A DNA stretch of 36,828 bases from Gnetum montanum (Eukaryota > Streptophyta > Gnetopsida > Gnetales > Gnetaceae): the NCBI GenBank assembly GCA_015680685.1, contig MNCI01008335.1, forward strand, positions 1,455,596 to 1,492,423. Direction: 5' to 3'. Made by a program: the position numbers and the translations under genes. A model generated the notes under the pieces. That model saw only the letters and a list, made by a program, of their open reading frames with translations, made no database searches and had not been told where the DNA came from. Below are positions 1-10,642 of this stretch, piece by piece (positions within the stretch are counted from its first letter, which is position 1; each line of letters opens with the position of its first letter).

Positions 1-465
1 TAGTTCATATAGTTGACCTTGGGCATATGTTCCTAAGGTCTCTCTTGTTTCATTATGTAGCCCATCGATGATATGGTACATTAGCCTTTCCTCGGAAAAC
101 CCATGGCCTAGAAAATTGTTTAACAGTGCATAGTATCTTTCTAAGGCCATGTCCAAGGGTTCATGTTTTACTTGTTTCCATCCTTGGATTTGTTTCCTTA
201 AGGCTGACACTCTTGCGTAGGTTTGATATTTTTCGTTAAAGACTTCTACCATTGTTGACCAGCAGTGTATTGAATTTGGTTTTAATGATCTATACCATAC
301 TTTTGCTTGGTCAATGAGTGTCATGGGAAAGAGCTTAAGTTTTTGCCACTTATTATCAATGTTATTCCATGTGCAGGCATCGTAGAAGGCTAATAAATGT
401 TGATGCGAATCTAAGTCATAGCCTCCTAAAAATTTGGGAAAGTTATTTCAATCGAGCCTGGGTAG
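1..465 (-). pseudogene. Ty3/gypsy gag fragment (family A, copy C)
   Basis: The minus strand encodes part of a retrotransposon capsid (gag) protein. It aligns along its length with the better preserved gag at 22680-23150, sharing the core of the retrotransposon gag domain (aspartate-lysine-alanine before WY, then 'W..M...F.EKY'). The frame is interrupted, and the fragment runs off the left edge of the window. Homology to gag stops near 460 and LTR sequence begins near 505, so the start of gag, the primer site and the first bases of the LTR have been lost by deletion. Gag would form the virus-like particle that packages element RNA in the cytoplasm. This copy cannot do so. Confidence 0.75.
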
Positions 466-504
466 TCAACTCTCTTTACGATGCCTACATGAGATTCGAA
501 CAGC

Positions 505-1310
505 CTACACTCAACCATACAAATACGAGCGTTCTCACATGCAATCCAGTCGAACTCCGCAGACGGACTACTTGTGGCACCTAGATCGTTAACCTTAGGT
601 CGCAGTTCACTGTCTTCCCACCTAGACTAGTATTATATTTGTCACATATGGTTTAGTCTAGAGTGAGGTGTATGATGTGTTCTAACCTAATGCTACTCCT
701 AAAGGCAGTGGAAAGTAATATTAACTAAGCTAAGCTAGGAGGAAAAGGGTAAGAAAGTCTAATCTAGCCTAAGTACGATGAGCAACTAATTTCTTGATCA
801 ACCGTACACATCTTGGACCTCATGCACGACTACCACTGGGATTACCAAGCATAGATCCTAGGTATGCCACTGGGCTACCAAGTAGTCACACTTAAAAGCT
901 CGTAACTAAGTCGTACTCATTCCACGTTCTAGGAGTTTAAGGGTGAGGGAGAAAATAGTAAATAACATTAAAATAAATAAACAAATAAATAACAAAGTGA
1001 ATGCTACAATGATGAAGTAATCTCGATCTTTATTGCCAGTCATGTACGTGTCCAAGTACATCACACTCGAATAAAGACGTCGTACAATTACATTCACCAC
1101 ACTGCGGGTAGACATGGGAAAATAATCTATCTCTGGAGTGGTCAAACTGCCAGAGCTTCGCTACTTCTAACTCCTAATTGTCTAAAACTTGGAAAGCGAC
1201 CTCTTATTTATAGAAATTGTGGCACACTGCGATATCACGTACGCGATATCGTAGGGAAGATGCGATATCGTGTACGCGATATCGCGGCCTATGCGAATCG
1301 CGTCTCATCA
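505..1310 (-). mobile_element. LTR of family A, copy C (5' LTR)
   Basis: About 800 bp matches the LTRs at 9570, 10643 and 23859, beginning inside the left edge (CCTACACTCAACCATAC) and ending in CTCATCA at 1310. The outermost left bases TGATGAGT are missing. On the minus strand a TATA box (CTATAAATA, plus positions 1205-1213) lies next to four GATATC palindromes at about 1230-1285, several extended to GCGATATCGC. I read these as U3 promoter and upstream boxes. The minus-strand gag lies to the left, so this is the 5' LTR of an element continuing beyond the window. Small open frames inside it show no coding signal. Confidence 0.85.
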
Positions 1311-2323
1311 CTTATCCTTATCATCACCCTTCTCTTGCTTCTTCTCATGGATGTCATCTTTGTCTTTAGATTTTGATTTAGATTCCTTCTTTGATTTGGA
1401 TCTTTTTTTCTTTTCTTTTGAAGCTTGCTTGCTCCTACTCCCAAATCCACAAATTTTTTATCTACCTTGAGTGCCAAATCATAAGCCTCATCGAGGGTTT
1501 GCAGCTCATAGAATGATAACTCCTATTTATATGTCATCTTGAGACCTTCAATAAAGATTGAATTTTGTTCATATTCTTCCCAATTTAACTTAGCTTGATA
1601 GAATAGTTCATGAAATTCAATGCAAAACTCCTTAACATCTTTTTCTCATTTAAGAAATTTAAGCTTCATGATTGTCTCTTGTATTTGCCAAGATTGTTCG
1701 AATTTTTATCGCAACCTATATTTTATCAAATTCCAGTATTTGAGAGGTTCTTTACTTTACCTTCAATAACTTTGGGATTTTTTTCCGACCAAGTCAAAGT
1801 CATATCTTCCAATCTAGATTTAGTAATTAGTACCCTCAATTAATTTGGTTCCTCTTCTAACTCAAAATACTTTTCAAGTTTCTTCAGCTAACTTTCAAAG
1901 ACATTAATGGCATCTACACCATTAAAATTTTTCAGCTCTACATATAGAAGTCTTGCAACATTTCTAAATGCTTTAGCAAGCCTTGCTTCATTTTCATTAT
2001 CAAGCTTGCCATGAGAACCCTTGACATGAGGATTTGGATTCAATCCCCATAGAATCCCAGACTAATGGGTTATCATAATTTCATAGCTAGAATGTTCTTC
2101 CTTCTCATCTACTCCTGCTCCACTAGGCTAAGAGACTTCTTCATCATCATCCAAATGAGAATGCTCATCATCATCATGAGTCTAAAGATGGTTGGGACCC
2201 GCCTTATTATCTACCTTAGCATTGATCTCATACAATTGTTCAACCATAAGCTAAAAGGTAGATTTTATGCTCTCCATATCTTTATTTGGGGCCTAAACAT
2301 TTTTCTTCTTCGGAGCCATCTGA
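1311..2323 (-). pseudogene. Family B retrotransposon gag relic
   Basis: Read on the minus strand from the ATG at 2323, the frame begins MAPKKK. It continues through an acidic DDDE-rich segment, then a gag-like core (LARLLYVELKNF-type and KNPKVIEGKVKNL-type stretches), and ends in a lysine/arginine-rich tail near 1310-1480. Several in-frame stops and at least one frameshift break it. The order primer site, short leader, ATG, gag is as expected for an LTR retrotransposon with its 5' LTR to the right (2387-3213). The frame is cut at 1310/1311 by insertion of the family A LTR. Gag assignment rests on layout and general pattern, not on a catalytic motif. Confidence 0.6.
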
Positions 2324-2371
2324 AATAGACATAGAAATTTTGCAACTAAATTCCAAACAATAGCAATCCTA

Positions 2372-2385
2372 CGCTTTGATATTAA
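2372..2385 (-). promoter_or_regulatory. Degenerate tRNA-Met-type primer binding site, family B
   Basis: The minus strand reads TTAATATCAAAGCG. This is close to the common plant initiator-tRNA-Met primer site TGGTATCAGAGC, with about three mismatches in twelve. It lies between the family B LTR and the gag ATG at 2323, where first-strand cDNA synthesis would be primed. The mismatches fit an old copy. Confidence 0.55.
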
Positions 2386-2386
2386 T

Positions 2387-3213
2387 TCTTAGAGTAGGGT
2401 TACTTTGATTTACTTTAATCCTTCAAAATCATATTGAATTCAGATATTATACAAGACAATCGATTACTAGAAAGGAAAACTAACTATCTTATATTTATTT
2501 AAAATAAGATTATAATTACAACAGAACCACAATCCCACAAAATAAAAATCACTCATACACTCAATGATATTGCAAATTATGAGGCTTTATAAGCACACAC
2601 ATGATTAACCTCAATGCAAGGCATAATTAATCTAAATCTCTCCTTCACAGACATAATTAGCCACAAATATGTATACAACTCTCATGTAATCTCTCTTACA
2701 ATTCTTTGCGCTCCTTCACACCAAAAACTTGCAAACATAATCCAATATTTATCAATTACAAGAACAAGACCTTAGGGAAACCTTTTCCATGACCAACAAG
2801 GAGATTCTCGACTATTTTCAATCTTGATCTCAACATTCTCAATTATTTCCTATCTTGGAATTACCATATTGAAACTTTACATGATCGAACAAGAGATCTA
2901 TAGGCTTGAAAAGACATCTCACTATCAACCCTAGCTTTCAAATAAGATGTCTTTTGTCTTAATAAGATGTCTCATGGAGAGATAAGATGTGTCCTCCAAG
3001 TGATAGACATCTCCTTAGAGATGTTCCTTCTTAGGCCAAGATGTCTCCTCTCCTAGCCAAGATGTCTCATAGGCATTTGGAATGGCTCTCTTGTCATCTT
3101 CGCCCTTAGGCAAGACATCTCTTTGATGACCAAGACATCTTTTCAATTGCTTGAAACCTTCAATCATTTGCTTGTAGGGATAAAAAGAAGTTTGGAATAG
3201 GTATCTCTACACT
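2387..3213 (-). mobile_element. Family B LTR (left copy)
   Basis: This stretch is repeated in the same orientation at about 35350-36240, including shared segments around ACTCAATGAT, GAGGCT and CTCAATGCAAGGC. It abuts the primer site and gag of a minus-strand element, so it is its 5' LTR. The far end is lost: the match ends near CTACACTA at about 3210, where unrelated plus-strand gag-like sequence starts. The distal third is packed with AAGATGTCTC/GAGACATCTT motifs in both orientations. Confidence 0.65.
2908..3142. repeat. Cluster of AAGATGTCTC / GAGACATCTT motifs
   Basis: At least eight exact or near-exact copies of the 10-mer AAGATGTCTC, or its reverse complement, occur in about 235 bp, with irregular spacing and mixed orientation. 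The equivalent part of the other family B LTR (about 35930-36165) has a similar cluster with different spacing. The position within the LTR suggests a U3 enhancer-like or structure-forming array, which is inference. Confidence 0.7.
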
Positions 3214-3289
3214 AGAGATTAAAGTAAGTATTGATCAGAGGTGGGAATTGATGAATGAAACATTTTTAAGTAGTTTGAAAATCACGAAA

Positions 3290-4735
3290 GAAAGGACAAA
3301 GTAGGTAGGATCAATAGACCAAGATAACATGAGGAAAAAGAATGATAAAATAGGCAAAGATAATTATGGATAAAAAGATCAACATGTGGCAATGAAAGAG
3401 GTTCCAATCTCAACTTAGAGGAGAATGATGAATGTGACATCTATTAATATGAACATACAAAGGATTGTTTCCTATTTATATTACATCTAACAAAGTCTAG
3501 GGCTTTTGCTTTGAATCCTAAGTTCATGGAACAATAAATGTTCAAAAGATTGTTTGATATACAAAGAAATTATAGATAATCCTACAACCAACAGTACTAT
3601 CAAAGTGGGAATCCTCCTCAACCTTAAGACTACTATTAACAATAGTTGCAAAACCCATGGTTGTGAATGACACCATCAACAAACCAGAAATACCCCTATT
3701 GCCAATTGGGTCCTTATGAATGCTATGTTCAACAACCTATTTCTTCCAATGGTTCCACCCATGCCTCAACCAACTACTACTACCCTCTTGAAGATCATCA
3801 ATCCACAACACCTCTCGTGGAATCACCATCTTATGTCTCTCACTATTTGTTATATTCTTAGTATTTTCATACTTCTCTTCAACATGTGCCACCACCAACA
3901 ATGCAAGAAGAAATGACATTACAACCTTAATAGAAGAATGCTACTAGCATTGTGAACAAATAAGTGAATGATAATATTAGTAGCTCTAAGCTTAAGTCTT
4001 GAAAATGTCCTTTCTTTTAGGATGGTTCCGACACATGTGGATAAAACTAGTGGGCCTACTAGCCTATCGAAACCAATACAAGGCAAATATAGTGTAACAT
4101 TCTTCCTTGCAAAAATAATGCCTCCTAATCCTATGCAAAAGCCAACAACCATTATCACTCCAAAACAAAACATTAAAACAAAACATGGCACCATGAAAAG
4201 CTAGAAAATTTTATGCATTGCTTATAATGATAAAGGGTACAATTGTGGGTTGAAAGTTCAAAGCATTAACACAATCCCTATATCAATCAACAACAAACTT
4301 AAGGAACTAGTGTGTATGAAAAATCATGTCTACACAATAGCCACTAAACTAAATGACACCTAATGGCTAAAAAATAAGAATACTAAACTATCCAAAATAT
4401 GCATAAAAACATTCAACCCACTTATTAGCTCTTATCCTAAATAGATAAACCAAATGGATAACTTAGAAAAGGGAATTCCACACCTTGACTATACACTAGA
4501 AGAAATTATTGAATAAGGAGACCTAATAACTAAAATAAAAAATCAAAAAGAAAACATATCTAAACTCTTTGAAAAGAAAACAGCTTGTAGTCTAGCTAAA
4601 CATATGTCTCTAAATGATTGAAACTTGATTATCATCAATGTTAAATTGGCTAATAAGAAAAAACATAAATCACTAAAGATGATAAATGAGAAACTTATTA
4701 TGTATAATCCAAGGAATGTGAAATCCATTTTCTAA
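3290..4735 (+). pseudogene. Plus-strand family A gag / start-of-pol relic
   Basis: Translation of this stretch follows the minus-strand protein at 22330-21233 in order. First comes a degenerate cysteine/histidine segment (CDIY..YEHTK.C), then FALNPKF, a proline/tyrosine-rich linker, PPNPMQKPTTIITP, YNCGLK, and a 'VYTIATK.NDT.WL' block. It then extends to a segment resembling the gag-to-protease junction of Tat/Athila-type elements (SLAKHMSL...KSLKMINEKL). Many stops and frameshifts are present. No protease, reverse transcriptase or integrase follows. Orientation is opposite to the other family A copies, so this is an independent, older insertion. Its left end adjoins the family B LTR. Confidence 0.65.
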
Positions 4736-4969
4736 GTACTTGCCCATGAGTTTAGTTATGGGGAATGTGCTTCATCTTAAATCAAGAACTGATAAGTATA
4801 TTTTTACTTTTTATTTTATAAATTTTCTATTTTTGATATTTTCCTACAATTCTTAATATGGTTTTCATTTCTTATTGTTTTTATTTTCTTTATAATTTTA
4901 TATTCTCTAAAGTCATTTATTTTATGTTTTTGTAGATATTTACTATGTTTTTGTCAATGATATTGTGAG

Positions 4970-6060
4970 TCATGATGTAAAAATCAACATCATGTGTTGG
5001 GGTTTTATCCTATGTTATCAAGATGAATGGGTAAATAATTGTGTAAAGTAGTGATACCACATCATCTATTCCTCCTGTTTCTATAATTAAGAGGTATTTA
5101 TCATGAAATAAATATAGTTTTTCTTTTATGAAACTAAAATTAACTCATGATCATTGTGTCTTGAAGAAAAGGGGAAGGACCTAGTGGGAATGAAAAAGCA
5201 AGTGACATTAAGGGGACTTGTTGATTCTTTACACTTCATCCATGGGTTTTACTACTTCATGTATTTATGTCATTACCCATGTTTTAATTTTGATGGAAGC
5301 ATGTTTTTAAATAAGTATTATCTTGCCACGTCACTAGAAAGACATATTACCTATGCTGAAAGATAGGCTACTTCTAAGAACCCCAAAGGTCTCTTAAATT
5401 AGTCTCATTATGTGACTAGAAAGACATGTTACCTATGCTTGAAGGTACTCCTTTGGTGGGATTAGCATTAGCTATGGTGCTAGAAAGCTATTTTACCCAT
5501 ACTTGAAGGCACCTGTCTAATTAATGGTCAATTTTTCTTAAAATTCAATGTTTAAGTAATTAATTAATCAAATTGCTTTCTTATTTTCTATTGTTAAGTA
5601 GTGATGTTTTCATATGTTTGTGGTGGTCATATGGTGATAAGTTTGAGATGATGGAATGCAATATCATTGGAAAAGATATGGACTTGGTTTGAAGCCTAGA
5701 GAGATAGGTATGATGGTTATTTTAACCACAATTGACATAAGAACCTATTGTGAACATGGTAAGGTACCTCATCTCCCAATCTCTAGAATTCCTTCTCATT
5801 CCATTATCCACTTTACTATTGTATGTGATTATATGCCTAATGGTTTTGTATAGTATAGTGCAGGATCTAGTCCAAAGTGGTTGTGTGTTGTTTGGAATAA
5901 AGGCATGATCCACATTTAACTACTAAGATGCCCATAGACATATCTAAAAGCGGTTATGCAAGGGCATTATGGTAGGAGCCTGCTTTGGGGAGGATCCACT
6001 TACATGACTTTTGTTGATCATGCCTCTAAACCAAAACCTCACATCTTTAAGGACAACATG
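4970..6060 (+). repeat. Family A central untranslated block, plus-strand copy
   Basis: This matches the reverse complement of 20040-21000 and, over part of its length, 15270-15660. The strongest core is near 5955-6020, where CCTGCTTTGGGGAGGA is shared by all three copies; a second shared stretch is GACTTGGTTTGAA near 5682. Within it, 'ACTAGAAAGACAT.TTACC' occurs at about 5331 and 5414 with a third degraded form near 5479. Short open frames (for example 5154-5366 and 5656-5853) are not conserved as proteins between copies. In all copies the block lies where pol would be expected, between gag and ORF2. Confidence 0.65.
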
Positions 6061-8068
6061 AATAACTTATCTAAATTTATGCATGATTTTTGTACTATTT
6101 CTCATTAATTTTATTTAATTTTTAATGATTTTATATTGAAATTTCCCTTAAATTTAATATTTTTGACCATTTTGAAATTTTACGATTTTTAATATTCCAA
6201 TTATTTTACAATATCTTGTGAACCACACCATTAATTTCAATTTTTCAAACATTTGTGAGTTTCTAGAGTTAAGCTCATTTATTATGGGGGCCAAAGATGT
6301 GGTTTTTGAGAAATTTTATAACATCCCATTTTCAAACATTGCAGTATCTAATAGTAAAAATATTCAAAATGACTTAAACAAGATGATTTCAATTACTCTA
6401 AAGCTTTGGGAATCTAATTTTGCAATCACCTTAAGTGTAAATGCTAAATTTTTTTGAATTGTAAGCTAACCAAAGATTTAGAAAGGGTTTAATCATTAAG
6501 AAAAAATTGCGAAAACTAACATTGATCCTTTGGTGATTGTGAATGATGCCTAAGGTTGAAAGTCTTTTCCAAGGTAAGGAAAGGAGGCTAACAGGAGGAC
6601 ATGCTCATCGAAAAATAGCAAGTACAAGAATTAAAGCTCAAGCATCACATGTTTGCTACTTAGAAGCCCATGGGTCAATGAGGACAAATTTTAGTCCATT
6701 CTTCAAAAGTTTTGAATACAAAGAGAAGTGATAATATAACAACCAAGGTTGGAAAAACTACCACATCTAGTAACAACATGAAGATTCATCATCGATAGAT
6801 TTTTAAAGAACTTTGTAGACTTTAATGTCTATCTAGTCTTTTTGTCAACTTATAATACATCTACTTGAATAAAATTTGGTAATGCAACACTTGATTTTTA
6901 TAATGTTAGTTAAACTAGTCTTAGTCATCCCACAATTTTTGTCATAGAACTTCGTTCCTTTTGTACAACTTGTGAACAAGTTTTTAATGAGTCATGAAGG
7001 TATGATGAGCATCATTTGTTAAATGTATCACTCTGTTGTGATGTCATAGATGATATGTCATATATGTGTTAACACATCCTCATCTAGGCATCTTGGTTAG
7101 TTGCTACATTATATCTGCTACATTGCATCTACATCAACTCATATGCATTGATGAAGCTTGAGATGATGTTGCCTTCATAACTACCTATAAATATGCAAGC
7201 ATTTGTTGTGTATTAGATACCATTTTGGTCACTATTGTAGCCAAACTCTTGTAGTTTTCTTCCATAATTTAGCAAACAGTCAATGAGTGCCCATAACATG
7301 GATTTAAGTCAATTGTATGATATCTTATTTGAGTGGTATTGTACCTGGATACATTTCATGAATGATAATAAGATCAAGATTGATTCATATTCATTGTAAT
7401 ACTGTGACTTAGAATAGATTTACTTTCATTACAATTTACTTTCTATATCCTTAGTTAATATTTACATTCTTATGCACATTAACCATTGGTAGAATAAATG
7501 CAACTAGTTTTGAGTATAAACACATATTCATTTGGTACTCCTAGTAGTGCTATTACTTGGTTTCTCTAATAGCACAACACTTGGTAATCATAGTAGTGGA
7601 CAATAAGTTCAAGACATGTACAAAAAGCTAGAAATAGACATCCATCACCCTCAGGCTAGCTTAGGATTTATCCTCTTGTTATTAATTAGATTAATTAAAT
7701 AATTAATTACCATGTTTTCATCTAGCTTAGCCACAATCACAAAACAATAATAATCATATTCCTCACTTTGGACTAAACCATATGTGATAAAGCTACCATT
7801 AGTCTATGTGGAAAGGTAGGACCTATGATCAACACTTAATGATCTAGATACCACACTAGTCCTATCCACAAAATTTGATCAGATTGCAAGTGAACCCTTG
7901 TGATATGAATGATTAGATATAGGGAACTTTCATTGCTTATCAATAACAATGTAGTCTCACTGCGCTTTTGCATAACTAAGTGTGCTTGCATAAGAAACCC
8001 TGGGGGTTTCAATTTTTTAACTAATTTTTTGAACACAAGAGTATCATAACCCTTCCAGCAAGGCCATC
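6061..8068. other. AT-rich stretch without recognised genes
   Basis: I find no convincing gene here. The first 700 bp probably continues the plus-strand family A copy. An ATG at 6543, opening MPKVESLFQGKERR, may correspond to the start of ORF2 (MAPK...) of the other copies, but the similarity is weak. The rest is AT-rich intergenic sequence without a recognisable repeat end or RNA gene. Confidence 0.35.
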
Positions 8069-8168
8069 ATCAACCTTGATAACAAGGTTAAACATGGTCC
8101 TTGTGCTTTTTACTTTTCACCAACCTTGAAATCAAGGGGCAACATGATCCTTGTGCTTATCACTTTTT
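8069..8168. repeat. 50-bp tandem duplication with hairpin
   Basis: Two successive copies of a 50-bp unit contain CAACCTTG...CAAGG, AACATG.TCCTTGTGCTT and a T-rich end. In the first copy AACCTTG-ATAA-CAAGGTT is a perfect 7-bp inverted repeat with a four-base loop. In the second the stem is partly broken. No coding role is seen. Confidence 0.75.
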
Positions 8169-8528
8169 TTATATTTATTATTATTATTATTGGATGTGTG
8201 AGACCATAAAAAATATTAATAATGAGTTAAAAAAAGAGTATATCACATGCTTGAAATTGAGTAGACAACATAAAAAAATATGATTTTTTTTATTTTAGGA
8301 CTGTCTACTAAGGTATAAAACTTTATAATTAATACTTTGAAAAAATAGGTGAAGAAAATTAATTATTGGTAAGGAGGAAGATCCTAGTCCTAAAAACATT
8401 GACATTACTTTTAAATATTCATGCTTGAACTTAAAATAGTAGAAGGATTCAAGATAAATAGTTGTGGCTTAATACTAATAGTTGTATTAAAGGAACGTTC
8501 ACTAGAAAATGATAGCACATCTTCTAGA
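8169..8528. other. Low-complexity AT-rich sequence
   Basis: Includes a TTA microsatellite-like run near 8175-8193. No gene, RNA or repeat boundary is recognised. Confidence 0.4.
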
Positions 8529-8690
8529 AAAACTTCACATCATCATCATCATCATCATCTTAGCCTTATCCTAACAAAATGGGATTAGCTACATGAGTTC
8601 TTTTTTACCATTCACCTCTATGGAGAGCTAGATCTTTGTTGATTTGCAATTTCTTGAAATCATCTTCGATTATTTTTTCAATCACATACT
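8529..8690 (-). mobile_element. 3' end of an RTE-type LINE
   Basis: On the minus strand, codons resembling the C-terminus of plant RTE-clade reverse transcriptases (NKDLALHRGEW, then THVANP) are followed by the 3' end sequence and a (GAT)n tail, which appears as (ATC)n at about 8540-8561 on the plus strand. The plus-strand words AGCCTTATCC...GGGATTAGCTACATG are a well-known dispersed plant motif of this origin. Only the last 160 bp or so remains, as expected from 5' truncation during target-primed reverse transcription. Confidence 0.65.
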
Positions 8691-8968
8691 ATCACTCATA
8701 TATGTGACTTAGTAGAATAACGGATCAGTAGCCCATGATTAAATCATGAAGAAGTAGACAAACCAAATAATTAATTAAGTAACATGAGTCACATGGGTAG
8801 GGAGCCCTTGGGTATGTTTTCAAATTAGTTTTACACATTACATATGTCGAGGTAGTTATCTACCTACTAGGATGCTCATTTTATTAGTCATGATTAGTTA
8901 ATCTCAAACATAATGTGTTAATATAAGTTTAAAGACATTACTTAGTTTGGTTAGATTGCGATACTGCA

Positions 8969-9083
8969 CTCATTCTTCAAATTCACCTTATGTAACATAA
9001 TGTTTGTGTATGCTCATTCTTCAAATTCACCTTATGTAACATAATATTCGTGTATGCTCATTCTTCAAATTTAGTCATTATGT
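8969..9083. repeat. 44-bp tandem repeat, about 2.5 units
   Basis: Units begin CTCATTCTTCAAATT at 8969, 9013 and 9057, spaced exactly 44 bp. The first two are almost identical, and the third decays after about 20 bp. A short related word (TATGTAA) recurs just downstream. Confidence 0.9.
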
Positions 9084-9569
9084 AACTAAGTGTGGTTATC
9101 AAATGAGCTTATTGATCAACCTTATGTAATGTAAGCTTGTTGTTCCAAGTGCTTACTATATGAGACCTCTCTATACTATACTATACATACTATATACACT
9201 ATATACTTACTTAGGTCCTCTATTTCAATTTACCAATATTTGAATGAGGTTATTGTCAATTACATACTATCACTCACATACATGACGTAGAAAACAACCA
9301 ACAATGAGGCAAGAATTACTTATGACTAGCTCTGTTTTATGGCAAAAAAATATTTTTCTTATTACTTATTATTAATCTTATATTAAGAGTCTTTAGCATT
9401 ATTTATAACCTTCTTGTTGATACTAGTTCTAATCTTTGAGGTAATAGTGTTAGATAATGAAAAATTTAACTTATGAGCTATCTATCCAAGTTTATTAATA
9501 CTTTCTCTAGTACCAATAAAAATATACACAGAAGCTTCTTTCTTCTCTAGATTTGTGTAGGTATATAGT
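9084..9569. other. Left flank of the nested element, no gene seen
   Basis: AT-rich sequence with a CTATA/CATACTATATA microsatellite near 9172-9208. The five bases directly before the LTR are ATAGT, the expected left half of a target duplication, but no matching right half is found after 24583. Confidence 0.4.
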
Positions 9570-10438
9570 TGATGAGTGGCGAGGTACCCCTACGTCCAAC
9601 CATATGAATCATAGGCATTCACGCATGATCCAATCGAGTTCCATGGATGGGACTAGTTGTGCATCTAAATCGTTATGCCTTGATTGCAATTCATTATCCT
9701 CCCACTTGAACTAGTGGTAGCTTTGTCATGTATGGTTTAGTCCAAAGTGATACAGAAGTCAATCCTAAGTTACTCCTAATGATGATACAGAAGTCAATTA
9801 ATTAACCTAATTAGCAATGGAAAGTAAAGTCTAACTAGCCTATGTGTGATGAGTATCCATTCCTAACCTTTGGTACACGCCTTGGACTTTGTGTAACTAG
9901 CGCTGGGATTACCAAGTGACCATTATTGGGCATACCAAACTATAATACAACTAGGTTACCAAGTAGTTACACTTAAGTGCTCATGATTAGTTGTACTCAT
10001 TCTACTTAATGATAGCAAGGATAAAGGGGTAATGAATGACAACATTAACTAAGGAAAATAGTAAACATTTAAGTAATTAATAGCAATAACAAAGCTAAGT
10101 GGATGCTACAATGATGGAAATAATCTTGATCCGTATTGCTGAACATGTAACATGTCCAAATACACCACACTCAAATAAGGATGTCATACAATCACTTAAT
10201 ATCACATTGCAGGCATGCACTAGAAATTGAAAAAGCTTGAAATCTATCAAAATCTATCTATTTATGTCTATCTTTCTCTATCCCAATTGTGCAGCCAAGT
10301 GTCATATTTATGGGCTAGCACGGAAGGGGCGATATCAAATCCTTAACATTAGAGGTTATGCCTCGATATCGGATCTTCGACATTACGACCTCGATATCGA
10401 ATGCTCAATATTGTAGCCCTGCAAAACATGACTCATCA
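9570..10438 (-). mobile_element. 3' LTR of the outer family A element
   Basis: It starts with TGATGAGT and ends with ACTCATCA, an 8-bp perfect terminal inverted repeat enclosing 869 bp. It closely matches the 5' LTR at 23859 (shared GGATGGGACTAGTTGTGCAT) and, less closely, the LTRs at 505 and 10643. On the minus strand a TATA-like ATAAATA lies at about 10304-10312, with several GATATC boxes on its upstream side (about 10330-10400). A G-rich tract sits immediately inside the element (plus 10439-10450), as expected for the polypurine primer next to a 3' LTR. Confidence 0.92.
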
Positions 10439-10642
10439 TAGCCCCATGACTAAATAAAAACTCATCCTCGAGTTAAACAAAAATGAGGAACAAGTTTATT
10501 ACATTACAAAATATTAGAAAGGCATAGAATTATTAACTAACTTAAAAGCATACAAATTGCCTCTTTCATGCTGCAGTGGTGTTTTACACAAAATGGACAC
10601 ATTAGGACAAAATAATAAAACAACAAAACTGGGGATACTCAT
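10439..10642 (-). other. 3' untranslated end and polypurine tract of the outer element
   Basis: On the minus strand this ends CTCGAGGATGAG...TTTAGTCATGGGGCTA before the LTR. It is homologous to 11449-11640 of the inner element, and it stops at 10642 where the inner element is inserted. The CTCGAGGATGAG word occurs at this point in many plant gypsy elements. Plus-strand positions 10439-10446 (TAGCCCCA) hold the complement of the short purine tract. Confidence 0.75.
10638..10642. repeat. Left target-site duplication CTCAT
   Basis: These five bases directly precede the inner LTR (TGATGAGT from 10643). They are repeated exactly at 16481-16485, after the remaining LTR terminus. Five bases is the usual duplication length for gypsy-type integrases. 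Confidence 0.85.

Noticed and set aside
906-1145. 79-codon minus-strand frame with a hydrophobic stretch
   Set aside because: It lies wholly inside a family A LTR and is not kept open in the LTRs at 9570, 10643 or 23859.
3667-4204. Plus-strand open frames as a host gene (Pro/Tyr/Ser-rich protein)
   Set aside because: The translated order matches the gag C-terminal region at 22330-21233, so it is a transposon relic.
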